Origin: Inquilinus limosus DSM 16000
Lineage (GTDB): Bacteria; Pseudomonadota; Alphaproteobacteria; DSM-16000; Inquilinaceae
Direction: 5' to 3'
DNA length: 64,000 bases
Assembly: GCF_000423185.1 (NCBI RefSeq)
Contig: NZ_AUHM01000002.1
Coordinates: 367,320-431,319, forward strand
The notes below the pieces were generated by a model. The model saw only the letters and a program-made list of their open reading frames with translations, ran no database searches and was not told where the DNA came from. The translations under genes and the position numbers were made by a program. Each line of letters starts with the position of its first letter. The first letter of the stretch is position 1. Positions 16,586-26,884 of the stretch are shown in pieces.

Positions 16586-17503
16586 GTGCGCCGCTTCGCC
16601 TTCGAGACCGTGGACGTGTTCACCGACCGCCGCTTCGGCGGCAACCAGCTGGCGGTGTTCCCGGATGCGCGCGGCCTGTCGGACGGCGAGATGCAGTCGC
16701 TGGCCGCCGAGTTCAACCTGAGCGAGACGACCTTCGTGCTGCCGCCGGAGGACCCGGCGCACACGGCGCGGGTGCGGATCTTCAACCGCACCTACGAGAT
16801 GCCCTTCGCCGGCCACCCCAATGTCGGCACCGGCTGCGTCCTGGCCCGGCACGGGCTGGACCGCGACGGCGTGCTGCTGTTCGAGGAGCTGTCCGGCCTG
16901 GTCGAGGTGCGGGTCGAGCGCGACTCGGCCGGGGCCGTGACCGGAGCCGTGATCGCCGCGCCGCAGCCGCTGTCGACGCTGATGGAGTTGCCGGCCGAGG
17001 CGATCGCCGCCTGCGCCGGCCTGTCGGCGTCCGATGTCATCCCCCGGGCACACCAGCCGGTGCTGGCCTCGGTCGGCATCCCCTTCGTGCTGGCGGAGGT
17101 GACCAACGAGGCCCTGACCCGCGCCACCCCGGACGTCGCCGCCTTCCGCCGCACCCAGGAGCAGTTCCCGAAGGTGGAGCGGCGCCTGTCGCTGCACCTC
17201 TATGCCCGCGACCCGGCCGCGCCGGACATCGCGGCGCCGGGCGGCGCCCGCCTCCGCGCCCGCATGTTCGCGCCGCTGTCCGGCACCTATGAGGACCCGG
17301 CGACCGGCAGCGCCAACGCCACGCTCGGCGCCCTGCTGCTGTCGCTCTCCGGCGCCGATGCCGGGCAGGCCGAGATCGTCCAGGGCGTGGAGATGGGCCG
17401 CCCAAGCCTGCTGCGCGTCGCCGCCCGCCGCGCCGAGGACGGCATCCGCTCCACCGTCGGCGGCGGCTGCATCCCGGTGCTGAAGGGCGAGGCGCAGGTC
17501 TAG
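16586..17503 (+). CDS. PhzF family isomerase/epimerase
   Basis: 305 residues with the two-domain PhzF fold. The conserved catalytic Glu is in [10 protein letters not shown] (about residue 45), followed by the signature [12 protein letters not shown] and, in the second domain, [19 protein letters not shown]. The family isomerises small acidic substrates; most members outside phenazine clusters have unknown substrates, and no phenazine genes are nearby. GTG at 16586 is chosen because ACAGGAGG lies five bases upstream and homology begins [19 protein letters not shown]. Likely controlled by the divergent ArsR protein. Confidence 0.9.
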   Translation: MRRFAFETVDVFTDRRFGGNQLAVFPDARGLSDGEMQSLAAEFNLSETTFVLPPEDPAHTARVRIFNRTYEMPFAGHPNVGTGCVLARHGLDRDGVLLFEELSGLVEVRVERDSAGAVTGAVIAAPQPLSTLMELPAEAIAACAGLSASDVIPRAHQPVLASVGIPFVLAEVTNEALTRATPDVAAFRRTQEQFPKVERRLSLHLYARDPAAPDIAAPGGARLRARMFAPLSGTYEDPATGSANATLGALLLSLSGADAGQAEIVQGVEMGRPSLLRVAARRAEDGIRSTVGGGCIPVLKGEAQV

Positions 17504-17510
17504 GGGCCAG

Positions 17511-17813
17511 TCAACGGACGAAGTCGCCCCGGACGGGCGAGGTCGGATCGTCGAGCTCCTCGAGGAACTTCGCCCGGATCTTCGCCAGGGCGTCCGGATG
17601 CTGTCCCGGCGCGTGCAGATCGAGCGCCCGCACCACATGCCGGGCAGTGTCGGCCAGGATGGTGCCCCAGGCTTTCTCTTCCTCCCAGGGAGTGTCCTCG
17701 TAGAGTCCGAACTTTAGGGCACAATGCAGACCCTCTTCCGCAATCCAGACGCGCAGCATCTCGGTCGATTTGGGATCCCGCTTGGCGGCATCCGGAATTC
17801 TCAGTTCCTTCAC
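17511..17813 (-). CDS. DUF5076 domain protein
   Basis: A 100-residue soluble protein resembling DUF5076 proteins of alphaproteobacteria: starts KELRIPDAAKRDPKSTEMLR, then VWIAEEGLHCALKFGLYED and WGTILADTARHVVRAL. Function unknown. The start is GTG at 17813, after GGGGAGGAGAAA; no ATG is available. It lies 25 bp downstream of tadA in the same direction, so it is probably the second gene of that operon. Convergent with phzF. Confidence 0.75.
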   Translation of the reverse strand: MKELRIPDAAKRDPKSTEMLRVWIAEEGLHCALKFGLYEDTPWEEEKAWGTILADTARHVVRALDLHAPGQHPDALAKIRAKFLEELDDPTSPVRGDFVR

Positions 17814-17838
17814 TTTCTCCTCCCCTTTGTACCGAGTC

Positions 17839-18336
17839 CTACCGCCGCGCCCGGAAGAACGCCCGCAGCAGTTCGCCCGCCTCCTCCCCGCCCGGCGCCT
17901 GTTCCACTTGCGGACGGTGGTGGCAGGTCTTCTGCTCGAAGAAGCGCGGACCGTGCAACACCGCGCCGCCCTTGGGGTCCTGGGCCGCGAACACCACCCG
18001 ACGGATGCGGGCGAAGGAGATGGCGCCGGCGCACAGCGCGCAGGGCTCGAGCGTGACGTAGAGGTCGCAGTCCGGCAGCCGCGGCCGGCCGCGCAGCCGC
18101 CCGGCCTCGCGGATCGCCAGAACCTCGGCGTGTGCGGTCGGGTCCGCCAGCTCCTCCACCCGATTGCCGGCCCGGGCCAGCACCCGGCCGGTCGCGGCCT
18201 CGACCAGCACCGCGCCGACCGGCACCTCGCCGCGCGCGGCCGCCGCCGCCGCCTCATCCAGCGCCAGGCGCATGTATGCGTCGGCCGGGTCGGCGGCCGG
18301 ATCGAGGGCGGACGGGGCTGGCGGTTCCACGGGCAC
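17839..18336 (-). CDS. tadA: tRNA-specific adenosine deaminase
   Basis: About 165 residues (144 if the ATG at 18273 is used). The cytidine-deaminase-like fold has the zinc site HAEV (His69, Glu71 the proton shuttle) and PCALC (98-102). TadA converts A34 to inosine in the anticodon of tRNA-Arg(ACG). I prefer GTG at 18336, which follows AAGGA, because TadA enzymes have about ten residues before the MRLALDEA helix. C-terminal RRPQVEQAPGGEE is normal. It is divergent from rluB. Confidence 0.92.
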   Translation of the reverse strand: MPVEPPAPSALDPAADPADAYMRLALDEAAAAAARGEVPVGAVLVEAATGRVLARAGNRVEELADPTAHAEVLAIREAGRLRGRPRLPDCDLYVTLEPCALCAGAISFARIRRVVFAAQDPKGGAVLHGPRFFEQKTCHHRPQVEQAPGGEEAGELLRAFFRARR

Positions 18337-18396
18337 GGGTCGGATCCTTGCGTTTCGCGCTAACCCTGGCCGGGCGCTTCGCGCTAGACAAGGGCG

Positions 18397-19278
18397 ATGA
18401 GCAAGACCGACGACAAGACCCCGAAGCCCAAGCCGAAAGCGACCTTCAAGGACGGCGCCGAGAAGGAGGGCGAGCGCGTCGCCAAGGTGCTGGCGCGCGC
18501 CGGGATGTGCTCGCGCCGCGAGGCGGAGCGCTGGATCGCCGAGGGCCGCGTGGCGCTGGACGGCAAGGTGCTGGATACCCCGGCCGTGGTCGTGCCGCCC
18601 GGGGCCGTCCTGACCGTCGACGGCCAGCCGGTGCCGGAGGCCGAGCGCACCCGGCTGTGGCGCTATCACAAGCCGGCTGGCTTGGTCACCACCCGGTCCG
18701 ACCCGCAGGGCCGCCAGACCGTGTTCGACAACCTGCCGGAAGGGCTGCCGCGCGTTGTCTCGATCGGCCGGCTGGACCTGAACAGCGAGGGCCTGCTGCT
18801 GCTGACCAATGACGGCGAGCTGTCGCGCCGGCTGGAGCTGCCGTCGACCGGCTGGCCGCGGCGCTACCGCGTGCGGGTGCACGGCACGCCGGACCCGGTG
18901 AAGCTGGCCGGGCTGGCCAAGGGCATCACCGTCTCCGGCGTCCATTACGGCCCGATCGAGGCGGCGCTGGACAAGGTGCAGGGCAGCAACGCCTGGCTGA
19001 CGGTCACCCTGCGCGAGGGCAAGAACCGTGAGGTGCGCAAGGTGATGGAGGCGATCGGCCTGAACGTGAACCGGCTGATCCGCATCGCCTACGGGCCCTT
19101 CCAGCTGGGCACGCTGGAGAAGGGCGAGGCCGAGGAGGTCAAGGCCTCGGTGCTGCGCGACCAGCTGGGCCGCTGGCTGGAGACCCGCGAGGAGGAGCCG
19201 AAGCGCAAGCCGGCGAGCAAGCCCGCGAACGCCCCCGCAAGCCGCCATGCCGCTGCGCCTCGTCGCCGGCCGGCATAA
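18397..19278 (+). CDS. rluB: Ribosomal large subunit pseudouridine synthase B-type
   Basis: 293 residues. An N-terminal S4 RNA-binding domain (about 27-75, CSRREAERWIAEGRVALDG) is followed by the RsuA/RluB/E/F catalytic domain with GRLDLNSEGLLLLTNDGEL; Asp127 is the catalytic residue. NREVRKVMEAIGL and LIRIAYGPFQLG complete the family pattern. RluB makes pseudouridine 2605 in 23S rRNA. The basic tail (about 265-293, Lys/Arg/Pro/Ala-rich) is common in alphaproteobacteria. It overlaps rsmD by 32 bp, so the two rRNA-modifying enzymes are translationally linked. Confidence 0.93.
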   Translation: MSKTDDKTPKPKPKATFKDGAEKEGERVAKVLARAGMCSRREAERWIAEGRVALDGKVLDTPAVVVPPGAVLTVDGQPVPEAERTRLWRYHKPAGLVTTRSDPQGRQTVFDNLPEGLPRVVSIGRLDLNSEGLLLLTNDGELSRRLELPSTGWPRRYRVRVHGTPDPVKLAGLAKGITVSGVHYGPIEAALDKVQGSNAWLTVTLREGKNREVRKVMEAIGLNVNRLIRIAYGPFQLGTLEKGEAEEVKASVLRDQLGRWLETREEEPKRKPASKPANAPASRHAAAPRRRPA

Positions 19279-19813
19279 GGGCCGCGTCCTCGCCGCCCCG
19301 CCGGACCGCGCCACCCGACCGACGAGCGACCGGGTGCGCGAGGCGGTGTTCAACATCCTGGCCCATGCCGGCTACGGCCCCGACGAGGGCGACGCGGTGG
19401 CGGAGGCCGTGGTCCTGGACGCCTTCGCCGGCAGCGGGGCGCTGGCCTTCGAGGCGCTGTCGCGCGGCGCCGCCGAGGCCTGGCTGTTCGACAGCTCGGC
19501 CGCGGCGCTGGGCTTCGCCCGCAGGAACGCCGAGGCGCTGAACGAGGCGGCGCGCGCCCATGTCCTGCGCGCAGACGCGCTGAAACCGCCGCCGGCGCGG
19601 GCGCATGCCACCCTGCTGTTCCTCGACCCGCCCTACCGCCAGGGGCTGGTCGGCCCGGCGATCAAGGCGCTGTCCGCCGCCGGATGGCTGGCGCCCGGCT
19701 GCCTGGTGGTGGCCGAGACCGCGGCCGACGAGCCGGCGGTGCCCGGGCTCGACCTGCTGGACGAGCGTCGCTACGGGATCGCCCGCATCAGCTTCGGACG
19801 GGTGGCGGGATAG
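19247..19813 (+). CDS. rsmD: 16S rRNA (guanine(966)-N(2))-methyltransferase
   Basis: 188 residues of the Rossmann-fold N6/N2 methyltransferase class. It starts LRLVAGRHKGRVLAAPP and RPTSDRVREAVFNIL, both RsmD hallmarks. The SAM-binding loop is LDAFAGSGALAFEA (57-70), the catalytic motif DPPY (127-130). RsmD methylates G966 in the 30S subunit. It overlaps the end of rluB by 32 bp. The stop codon lies at the foot of a 68-bp perfect hairpin. Confidence 0.95.
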   Translation: MPLRLVAGRHKGRVLAAPPDRATRPTSDRVREAVFNILAHAGYGPDEGDAVAEAVVLDAFAGSGALAFEALSRGAAEAWLFDSSAAALGFARRNAEALNEAARAHVLRADALKPPPARAHATLLFLDPPYRQGLVGPAIKALSAAGWLAPGCLVVAETAADEPAVPGLDLLDERRYGIARISFGRVAG

Positions 19814-19880
19814 GCCGGCGCCGCCCCCTCACCCTCCCGTTCGCTGCCGCGAACGGGAGGGTGAGGGGGCGGCGCCGGCC
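19813..19880. repeat. 68-bp perfect hairpin (collapsed family A element)
   Basis: Two 32-bp arms pair perfectly around the loop TGCC. The arms contain CCCCCTCACCC / GGGTGAGGGGG, the ends of the family A elements, plus the CCCGTTCGC type hairpin, but lack the inner hairpins. It lies between the convergent rsmD and ribH and probably stops transcription from both sides. Confidence 0.85.
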
Positions 19881-19898
19881 CAAGCCGCCGGTGCGGTG

Positions 19899-20393
19899 TC
19901 AGGCCGCCGCGCGCAGACCCTGGCTGCGCAGCTTCGCCACCGCGGCGATGGTCTTGAGCGCGGCCTCCGCCGCCTCCTTGCCCTTGACCAGGAAATGCTC
20001 GCGGAAGAAGGCGGCGTGGGTCTCGTGCTCGTGGAAGCGCTGCGGCGTCAGCACTGCGGATAGCACCGGCACCTCGGTGTCGAGCTGCACCCGCATCAGC
20101 GCGTCGATCACCGCCGTCGACACGAATTCGTGGCGGTAGATGCCGCCGTCGACGATGAAGCCGGCGGCGACGATGGCGTCGTAGCGGCCGCTCTTGGCCA
20201 GCAACTGGGCGTGCAGCGGGATCTCGAACACGCCCGGCACCTCGAACAGCTCGACCTCGGGGGCCGAAGCGCCGGCCCGGGCGATCTCCGCCAGGAAGGC
20301 GGTCTTGCACTGGTCGACGATGTCGCGGTGCCAGCAGGCCTGGATGAAGGCGATGCGCGGCGCGTCGGTACGGGAAGAAGACTGCTGATTCAT
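19899..20393 (-). CDS. ribH: 6,7-dimethyl-8-ribityllumazine synthase, RibH2 type
   Basis: 164 residues. [50 protein letters not shown] and [11 protein letters not shown] match the RibH2 class of Brucella/Mesorhizobium more than the RibH1 class. The enzyme condenses a ribityl pyrimidine and dihydroxybutanone phosphate in the penultimate step of riboflavin synthesis. ATG at 20393 is chosen because GAGGA lies five bases upstream; in-frame ATGs at 20405 and 20399 lack one. It is preceded by an FMN riboswitch, so it is probably the flavin-regulated copy. Confidence 0.93.
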   Translation of the reverse strand: MNQQSSSRTDAPRIAFIQACWHRDIVDQCKTAFLAEIARAGASAPEVELFEVPGVFEIPLHAQLLAKSGRYDAIVAAGFIVDGGIYRHEFVSTAVIDALMRVQLDTEVPVLSAVLTPQRFHEHETHAAFFREHFLVKGKEAAEAALKTIAAVAKLRSQGLRAAA

Positions 20394-20469
20394 GGTCATC
20401 CTCATGCAACGGACCAGAATCAGGGCATACGGGACCGGCCGCCGGGACTCGCGCCCGGCCGTCGTCCCC

Positions 20470-20622
20470 GTTCTCTTTCATCCGGACTGTGACCGTCGGC
20501 TTCGGGTTCTGACCGAATCTGCTGACCCCGCCGGTCGCCCGGCAGGCGCTCGCGGGCTCGTGCGTGGCCCTTCGCGACCACGCCATCACCGCCGGTGGGG
20601 ACTTCCACCCCGCCCTGAGAAC
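20470..20622 (-). promoter_or_regulatory. FMN riboswitch (RFN element)
   Basis: On the minus strand the conserved RFN blocks occur in order: CTCAGGGCGGGGTG, CCCCACCGGCGGTGAT, GAGCCCGCGAGCGC, GTCAGCAGATTCGGT, AGCCGACGGTCACAGTCCGG and ATGAAAGAGAAC. A GC-rich stem-forming stretch between it and ribH (about 20425-20465) could serve as the expression platform. FMN should switch ribH expression off. Confidence 0.95.
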
Positions 20623-20656
20623 GTCCGCCGCCCGGGGGATCCGGACGGCTCCGGCG

Positions 20657-20685
20657 AATATCGGAAGCGGAACGGGGCTTGGCAA
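20657..20685 (-). promoter_or_regulatory. Sigma70-type promoter for the riboswitch-ribH transcript
   Basis: Minus strand TTGCCA (20685-20680), a 17-bp spacer and GATATT (20662-20657). The predicted start at about 20650 lies just ahead of the riboswitch. The rest of the stretch up to 20798 shows nothing I recognise. Confidence 0.55.
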
Positions 20686-20798
20686 GGCCGGACGCGACAT
20701 GGCGGTGGCGCGGCTGCGACATCGCGGGACGGGTCCCGCACAATCGACTCGGCCGAGAGGCAGCATCCTGGGCGCCTGATCCTGAGGGGAGGCGAGCG

Positions 20799-21233
20799 AT
20801 GACGGACCAGACCGGCGGCTGCCTGTGCGGCGCCGTGCGCTATCGGGTGACGGGCCCGCTGCGGCAGGTGGTCGCCTGCCATTGCGGCCAGTGCCGCCGC
20901 ACCTCCGGCCATTACGCCGCCTTCACCGCCTGCGCCGCCGATAACCTGGTGCTGGAGAGCGACCGCACGCTGCGCTGGTACCGGTCCTCGCCCGAAGCGG
21001 AGCGGGGCTTCTGCGGTGAATGCGGCAGCAACCTGTTCTGGAAGCCGGCCCACGGCCGCGCCATCAGCATCGCCGCCGGCACGCTGGACGGCGCCACCGG
21101 GCTCAGGATCGGCGCCCATCTCTTCACCGCCGACAAAGGCGACTACTACGCGATCGCCGGCGATGCCCCGCAATGGCCGCGGTATCCGGCCCAGGGCGAC
21201 CCCGGCTATCCGCGGGTGCCGGGGCTGGGGTGA
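20799..21233 (+). CDS. GFA (CENP-V/Mss4-like) domain protein
   Basis: 144 residues with the zinc-binding GFA fold. Cysteines occur as CLCGAVRY (Cys8, Cys10), ACHCGQCRR (Cys27, Cys29, Cys32) and FCGECGSNLFW (Cys72, Cys75), the full set of the glutathione-dependent formaldehyde-activating enzyme family. Most members are not proven formaldehyde enzymes, so the reaction is open; binding or turnover of a glutathione adduct is possible. GAGGGGAGGCG lies just before the ATG. Confidence 0.9.
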   Translation: MTDQTGGCLCGAVRYRVTGPLRQVVACHCGQCRRTSGHYAAFTACAADNLVLESDRTLRWYRSSPEAERGFCGECGSNLFWKPAHGRAISIAAGTLDGATGLRIGAHLFTADKGDYYAIAGDAPQWPRYPAQGDPGYPRVPGLG

Positions 21234-21237
21234 CGCT

Positions 21238-21576
21238 TCAGAACGGCGAATCCGCCGGCGCCTGCTCGCGCCGCCCGACCATGTCGTAGTCGCGCAGCAC
21301 CGCGGCGATGCGCAGGCGGTAGCCCTGGAAGATGCCGGCCCGGCCGGCGGCCTGGGCGGCGCGGTGTTCGGCCCGATTGCGCCAGCGCGCCACCGCCTCC
21401 TCGTCCTCCCAGAAGGACAGCGACAGCAGCTTGTCCGGGTTGGTCAGGCTGCGGAAGCGCTCGACCGAGATGAAGCCGGGCATCTGCTCCAAGATCGGTC
21501 GCAGGCGTGCGGCATGGTCGAGATAGTCGTCGAACCGGCCTTCCGCCGGCTCGACCTCGAAGATCACCGCGATCAT
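21238..21576 (-). CDS. Antibiotic biosynthesis monooxygenase (ABM) domain protein
   Basis: 112 residues forming one dimeric alpha/beta barrel of the ABM type: MIAVIFEVEPAEG, then MPGFISVERFRSL, LLSLSFWEDEEAVARWR and AAGRAGIFQGYRLRIAAVL. Members are cofactor-free monooxygenases or haem-binding proteins; function here unknown. Its ATG overlaps the tldD stop (ATGA, 21573-21576), so it is translated with tldD. Convergent with the GFA gene, 4 bp apart. Confidence 0.85.
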   Translation of the reverse strand: MIAVIFEVEPAEGRFDDYLDHAARLRPILEQMPGFISVERFRSLTNPDKLLSLSFWEDEEAVARWRNRAEHRAAQAAGRAGIFQGYRLRIAAVLRDYDMVGRREQAPADSPF

Positions 21577-23006
21577 GCGCGGGTGCCGCCCACCGTCAGC
21601 CCGTCGATCCTGAGCGTCGGCTGGCCGACGCCGACCGGCACGCCCTGGCCTTCCTTGCCGCAGGTGCCGATGCCGGGGTCGAGCGCCATGTCGTCGCCGA
21701 CCATCGACACCTTGGTCAGCGCGTCCGGGCCGTTGCCGATCAGCGTCGCGCCCTTCACCGCCGGGCCGATCTTGCCGTCCTCGATCAGATAGGCCTCGGA
21801 GGCGGAGAAGACGAACTTGCCGTTGGTGATGTCGACCTGGCCGCCGCCGAAATTGACGGCGTAGAGGCCTCGCTTGACCGAGGCCAGGATCTCCGCCGGC
21901 GAGGTGTCGCCGCCGAGCATGATGGTGTTGGTCATCCGCGGCATCGGGTGATGCGCGTAGCTCTGCCGCCGTCCGTTGCCGGTCGGCGCCATGCCCATCA
22001 GCCGGGCGTTCATCCGGTCCTGCATGTAGCCGACCAGGATGCCGTCCTCGATCAGCGTGGTGCTGCGCGTCGGCGTGCCCTCGTCGTCGACCGTCAGGCT
22101 GCCGCGCCGGTCCGGCAGGGTGCCGTCGTCGATCACGGTGACGCCCGGCGCCGCCACGCGCTGGCCCATCAGGCCCGAGAAGGCGGAGGTCTTCTTGCGG
22201 TTGAAGTCGCCCTCGAGGCCGTGGCCGATCGCCTCGTGCAGCAGGATGCCGGGCCAGCCGGGGCCGAGCACCACGGTCATCTCACCGGCCGGCGCCTCGA
22301 CGGCATCGAGCCGCACCAGCGCCTGGCGCAGCGCCTCGTCCACCGCCGCCTGCCACTGCCCCGGCTCGAGGTAGAAGTCGTAGCCGGTGCGGCCGCCGGC
22401 GCCGTGGCTGCCGCTCTCCATCCGGTCGCCGTCGCCGACCACGACCGAGACGCCGACCCGCACCAAGGGCCGGATGTCGGCGGCGTGGCGGCCGTCGGCG
22501 CGGATGATCCGCACCGCCTGCCAGTTGCCGCTGATCGAGGCGCTGACCTGGCGCACCCGCGGGTCCTTGGCCCGGGCATAGGCGTCGATCTCGGCCAGGA
22601 CCTTGACCTTGGCCTCGAACGGCACGGCCGAGAGCGGGTTGACGTCGGTGTAGAGCTGCCGGTTGGTGCCCTGCGGCGGCTCGGCCAGGCTGCCGCCATG
22701 GCCGGCGCGCACCGCACGCACCGTCTCGCCGGCCCGCCTGACCGCATCCTCGCTGAGGGTGGAGGCGTGGCTGTAGCCGGTGGTCTCACCCGCCACCGCG
22801 CGCAGGCCGAATCCCTGGCTGGTGTCGAAGCTGGCGCTCTTCAGCTTGCCGTCGTCCCAGCTCAGCCCCTCGGACTGGACGTATTCCAGGAACAGCTCGC
22901 CGTCATCGGCGCCCTGCAGGGCATCGCCGACCAGCCGCTCGAGCCGGGCGCGGTCGAGCCCGGCCTGGGTGAAGAACAGGTCGTCGGTCTGGTCGAGGAC
23001 GCTCAT
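21573..23006 (-). CDS. tldD: Metalloprotease subunit TldD
   Basis: 477 residues, full length for TldD. The metal site HEAIGH (257-262, with GLEGD following) is the extended HExxxH of the TldD/PmbA family. NFGGGQVDITNGKFVF and VGNDMALDPGIGTCGK-like sequence near the C-terminus are also typical. With TldE/PmbA (not in this window) it forms a cytoplasmic heterodimeric protease that trims peptides such as microcin B17 precursor and CcdA. It is the first gene of a two-gene operon with the ABM protein. Confidence 0.95.
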   Translation of the reverse strand: MSVLDQTDDLFFTQAGLDRARLERLVGDALQGADDGELFLEYVQSEGLSWDDGKLKSASFDTSQGFGLRAVAGETTGYSHASTLSEDAVRRAGETVRAVRAGHGGSLAEPPQGTNRQLYTDVNPLSAVPFEAKVKVLAEIDAYARAKDPRVRQVSASISGNWQAVRIIRADGRHAADIRPLVRVGVSVVVGDGDRMESGSHGAGGRTGYDFYLEPGQWQAAVDEALRQALVRLDAVEAPAGEMTVVLGPGWPGILLHEAIGHGLEGDFNRKKTSAFSGLMGQRVAAPGVTVIDDGTLPDRRGSLTVDDEGTPTRSTTLIEDGILVGYMQDRMNARLMGMAPTGNGRRQSYAHHPMPRMTNTIMLGGDTSPAEILASVKRGLYAVNFGGGQVDITNGKFVFSASEAYLIEDGKIGPAVKGATLIGNGPDALTKVSMVGDDMALDPGIGTCGKEGQGVPVGVGQPTLRIDGLTVGGTRA

Positions 23007-23226
23007 GACGGGATTCCGGTCAGCGGATCTGGACTCCTGAGATAATGCGGCCGGCCGGCGGGGGCCAGCCCCGATCGGCCGCAGACCCGAATCGGCTGCC
23101 GCGCGGATGCGACCATTTGCGTGATGGGCGCGGCAGCGCGGCCTGTTGTTGCCCCCGGAAACGCCCTGTATTTTCGCCATGGCCAGGATTGGCCCGGATT
23201 CGTGCGGCATCCGACGTCGTGGGGGC

Positions 23227-23255
23227 TTCAACCCTCGCGGTTCCGCCGGTATAAG
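23227..23255 (+). promoter_or_regulatory. Possible promoter of the cytochrome oxidase operon
   Basis: TTCAAC (23227-23232), a 17-bp spacer and TATAAG (23250-23255), 82 bp before ctaC. The -35 match is weak. In the remaining ~330-bp region from 23007 I see no gene. Confidence 0.3.
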
Positions 23256-23336
23256 GCCGAACGGAACCAGGTGTCGGCAGCAGCCGATGCGGGGCCATGG
23301 GTGGGAACGTCAACGATAACGAAAGAGCGGCAAGGC

Positions 23337-24201
23337 ATGCGATCGGGCAGACTGCGTGGATTAGCGGCAGGCGCGTCGGTCCTGCTTCTTCTGGGCACGG
23401 GCGCGGCCTTCGCAGATGGCCCACCGCACAATTGGCAGCTCGGATTCCAAGAGGCGGCGTCGCCGGTCAAGGAGCAGATGGAGAGCTTCCATGACCTGCT
23501 CCTGGTCATCATCGTGGCGCTCAGCCTGTTCGTGCTGGGGCTGCTGGTCTACGTGATGTGGCGCTTCAACGCCAACCGCAACCCGGTGCCGTCGAAGACC
23601 GCGCACAACACCCTGATCGAGGTGATCTGGACGGTCGCGCCGGTGCTGATCCTGCTGGTGATCGCGGCCCCGTCCTTCCGGCTGCTCTACGCCAGCGACC
23701 GGACGCCGAATCCGGAGATGACGCTGATCGCGCATGGCTACCAGTGGTACTGGGGCTATGAGTATCCGGACCAGAAGATCGCCGAATACACCAGCTACCT
23801 GGTGAAGGACGCGGATCTGAAGCCGGGCCAGGTGCGGATGCTGTCGGTCGATAATCCGGTGGTGCTGCCGGTCGACACCGACATCCAGATCCTGACCACC
23901 GCCGGCGACGTCATCCATTCCTGGGCGGTGCCCGCCTTCGGCATCAAGAAGGACGCGATCCCGGGCCGGACCAACGAGACCTGGGTCCGGATCACCAAGC
24001 CGGGCGTCTATTACGGCCAGTGCTCGCAGCTCTGCGGCACCGACCACGCCTATATGCCGATCGAGGTGCATGCGGTCAGCCGCGAGGACTTCGACAAGTG
24101 GGTCATCGAGAAGGTCGGGCCCAACCCGGCCGAGAAGCCGAAGCTTTTGACAATGACCTGGGACGAGGCGCAGGCGCGCACCAAGCTGGCCCAGGCCGGC
24201 C

Positions 24202-24206
<5 letters not shown>
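23337..24206 (+). CDS. ctaC: Cytochrome c oxidase subunit II
   Basis: 289 residues: a signal peptide (1-27), two membrane helices (about 52-77 and 92-117) and a periplasmic cupredoxin domain. The CuA ligands are in place: His194, Cys229 and Cys233 in YGQCSQLCGTDH, His237 and Met240. A Gln replaces the Glu often found between the cysteines, where only the backbone carbonyl binds copper. It receives electrons from cytochrome c. First gene of the aa3 oxidase operon; ATG at 23337 gives the complete signal peptide. Confidence 0.95.
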
Positions 24207-25882
<1,676 letters not shown>

Positions 25883-25957
25883 TCCGAGGCTGATGGAGAG
25901 AAGACCGGGCCGGGCCGCGCGGATCTCCCGTGCGGCCCGGTCCGCTTGAGGTTTATG

Positions 25958-26884
25958 ATGTCGGACGTGACCCTGGACCGGACAGCCCGAACCGCCGCGG
26001 CGGATGCCGAAGGCGGCGCCACCTGGCAGGACTACCTCGCGCTCTTGAAGCCGCGGGTGATGACCCTTGTCGTCTTCACCGGCATCGCCGGGCTGATCGC
26101 GGCGCCGGGCCATCTGCATCCGGTCCTGGCCGCGACCGCGGTGCTGTGCATCGCCGTCGGCGCCGGCGCGGCCGGGGCGATCAACATGTGGTACGACCGC
26201 GACATCGACGCGGTGATGAGCCGGACCTGCGGCCGGCCGATCGTGCGCGGCCGCGTCGCGCCGTCCGAGGCGCTGGCCTTCGGCGTGTTCCTGTCGGTCG
26301 CCTCGGTGCTGCTGATGGGCCTGGCGGTCAACTGGGTCGCCGCCGGGGTGCTGGCCGCGGCCTCGGCCTTCTACGTCTTCGTCTACACCATATGGCTGAA
26401 GCGGCGGACGCCGCAGAACATCGTGATCGGCGGCGCCGCCGGATCCTTCCCGCCGATGATCGGCTGGGCCGCCGTGACCGGCGATGTCGGCCTGCCCTCG
26501 ATCGTGCTGTTCGCCCTGATCTTCATGTGGACCCCGCCGCATTTCTGGGCCCTGGCCCTGTTCCGCAGCGAGGAATACGCCAAGGCCGGGGTGCCGATGC
26601 TGCCGGTGGTGTCCGGCGCGCGCGAGACCAAGCGCCAGATGCTGGCCTACACGCTGGCCCTGTTCCCGATCGGCCTGGCCCCGTGGCTGCTCGGCGTCGC
26701 CGGGCTGACCTACGCTATCGGCGCCGGCCTGCTCGGCGCGCTGTTCATCCTCTGCGCCCTCCGCGTGCTGGGCGAGGACGGTGCGACGACGAACCACCGT
26801 GCCGCCAAGCAGATGTTCGGCTATTCGATCTTCTACCTGTTCGCGATCTTCGGCCTTCTGATCATCGACCACATTCATGTCTGA
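25958..26884 (+). CDS. ctaB: Protoheme IX farnesyltransferase
   Basis: 308 residues with about nine membrane helices of the UbiA family. The Asp-rich prenyl diphosphate site is NMWYDRDIDAVM (about 75-86), and the second conserved region includes FMWTPPHFWALAL. It makes haem O from haem B, the first step to haem A for the oxidase. Two ATGs in a row (25955, 25958) follow GAGG; the second has better spacing. The downstream small gene starts inside its last codons. Confidence 0.96.
   Translation: MSDVTLDRTARTAAADAEGGATWQDYLALLKPRVMTLVVFTGIAGLIAAPGHLHPVLAATAVLCIAVGAGAAGAINMWYDRDIDAVMSRTCGRPIVRGRVAPSEALAFGVFLSVASVLLMGLAVNWVAAGVLAAASAFYVFVYTIWLKRRTPQNIVIGGAAGSFPPMIGWAAVTGDVGLPSIVLFALIFMWTPPHFWALALFRSEEYAKAGVPMLPVVSGARETKRQMLAYTLALFPIGLAPWLLGVAGLTYAIGAGLLGALFILCALRVLGEDGATTNHRAAKQMFGYSIFYLFAIFGLLIIDHIHV

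Noticed and set aside
16586-17503. Phenazine biosynthesis
   Set aside because: PhzF-fold proteins are widespread, and no other phz gene is in the window.
23121-23336. N-terminal extension of ctaC
   Set aside because: The ATG at 23337 begins a normal signal peptide; the upstream part is not conserved-looking and contains the possible promoter.
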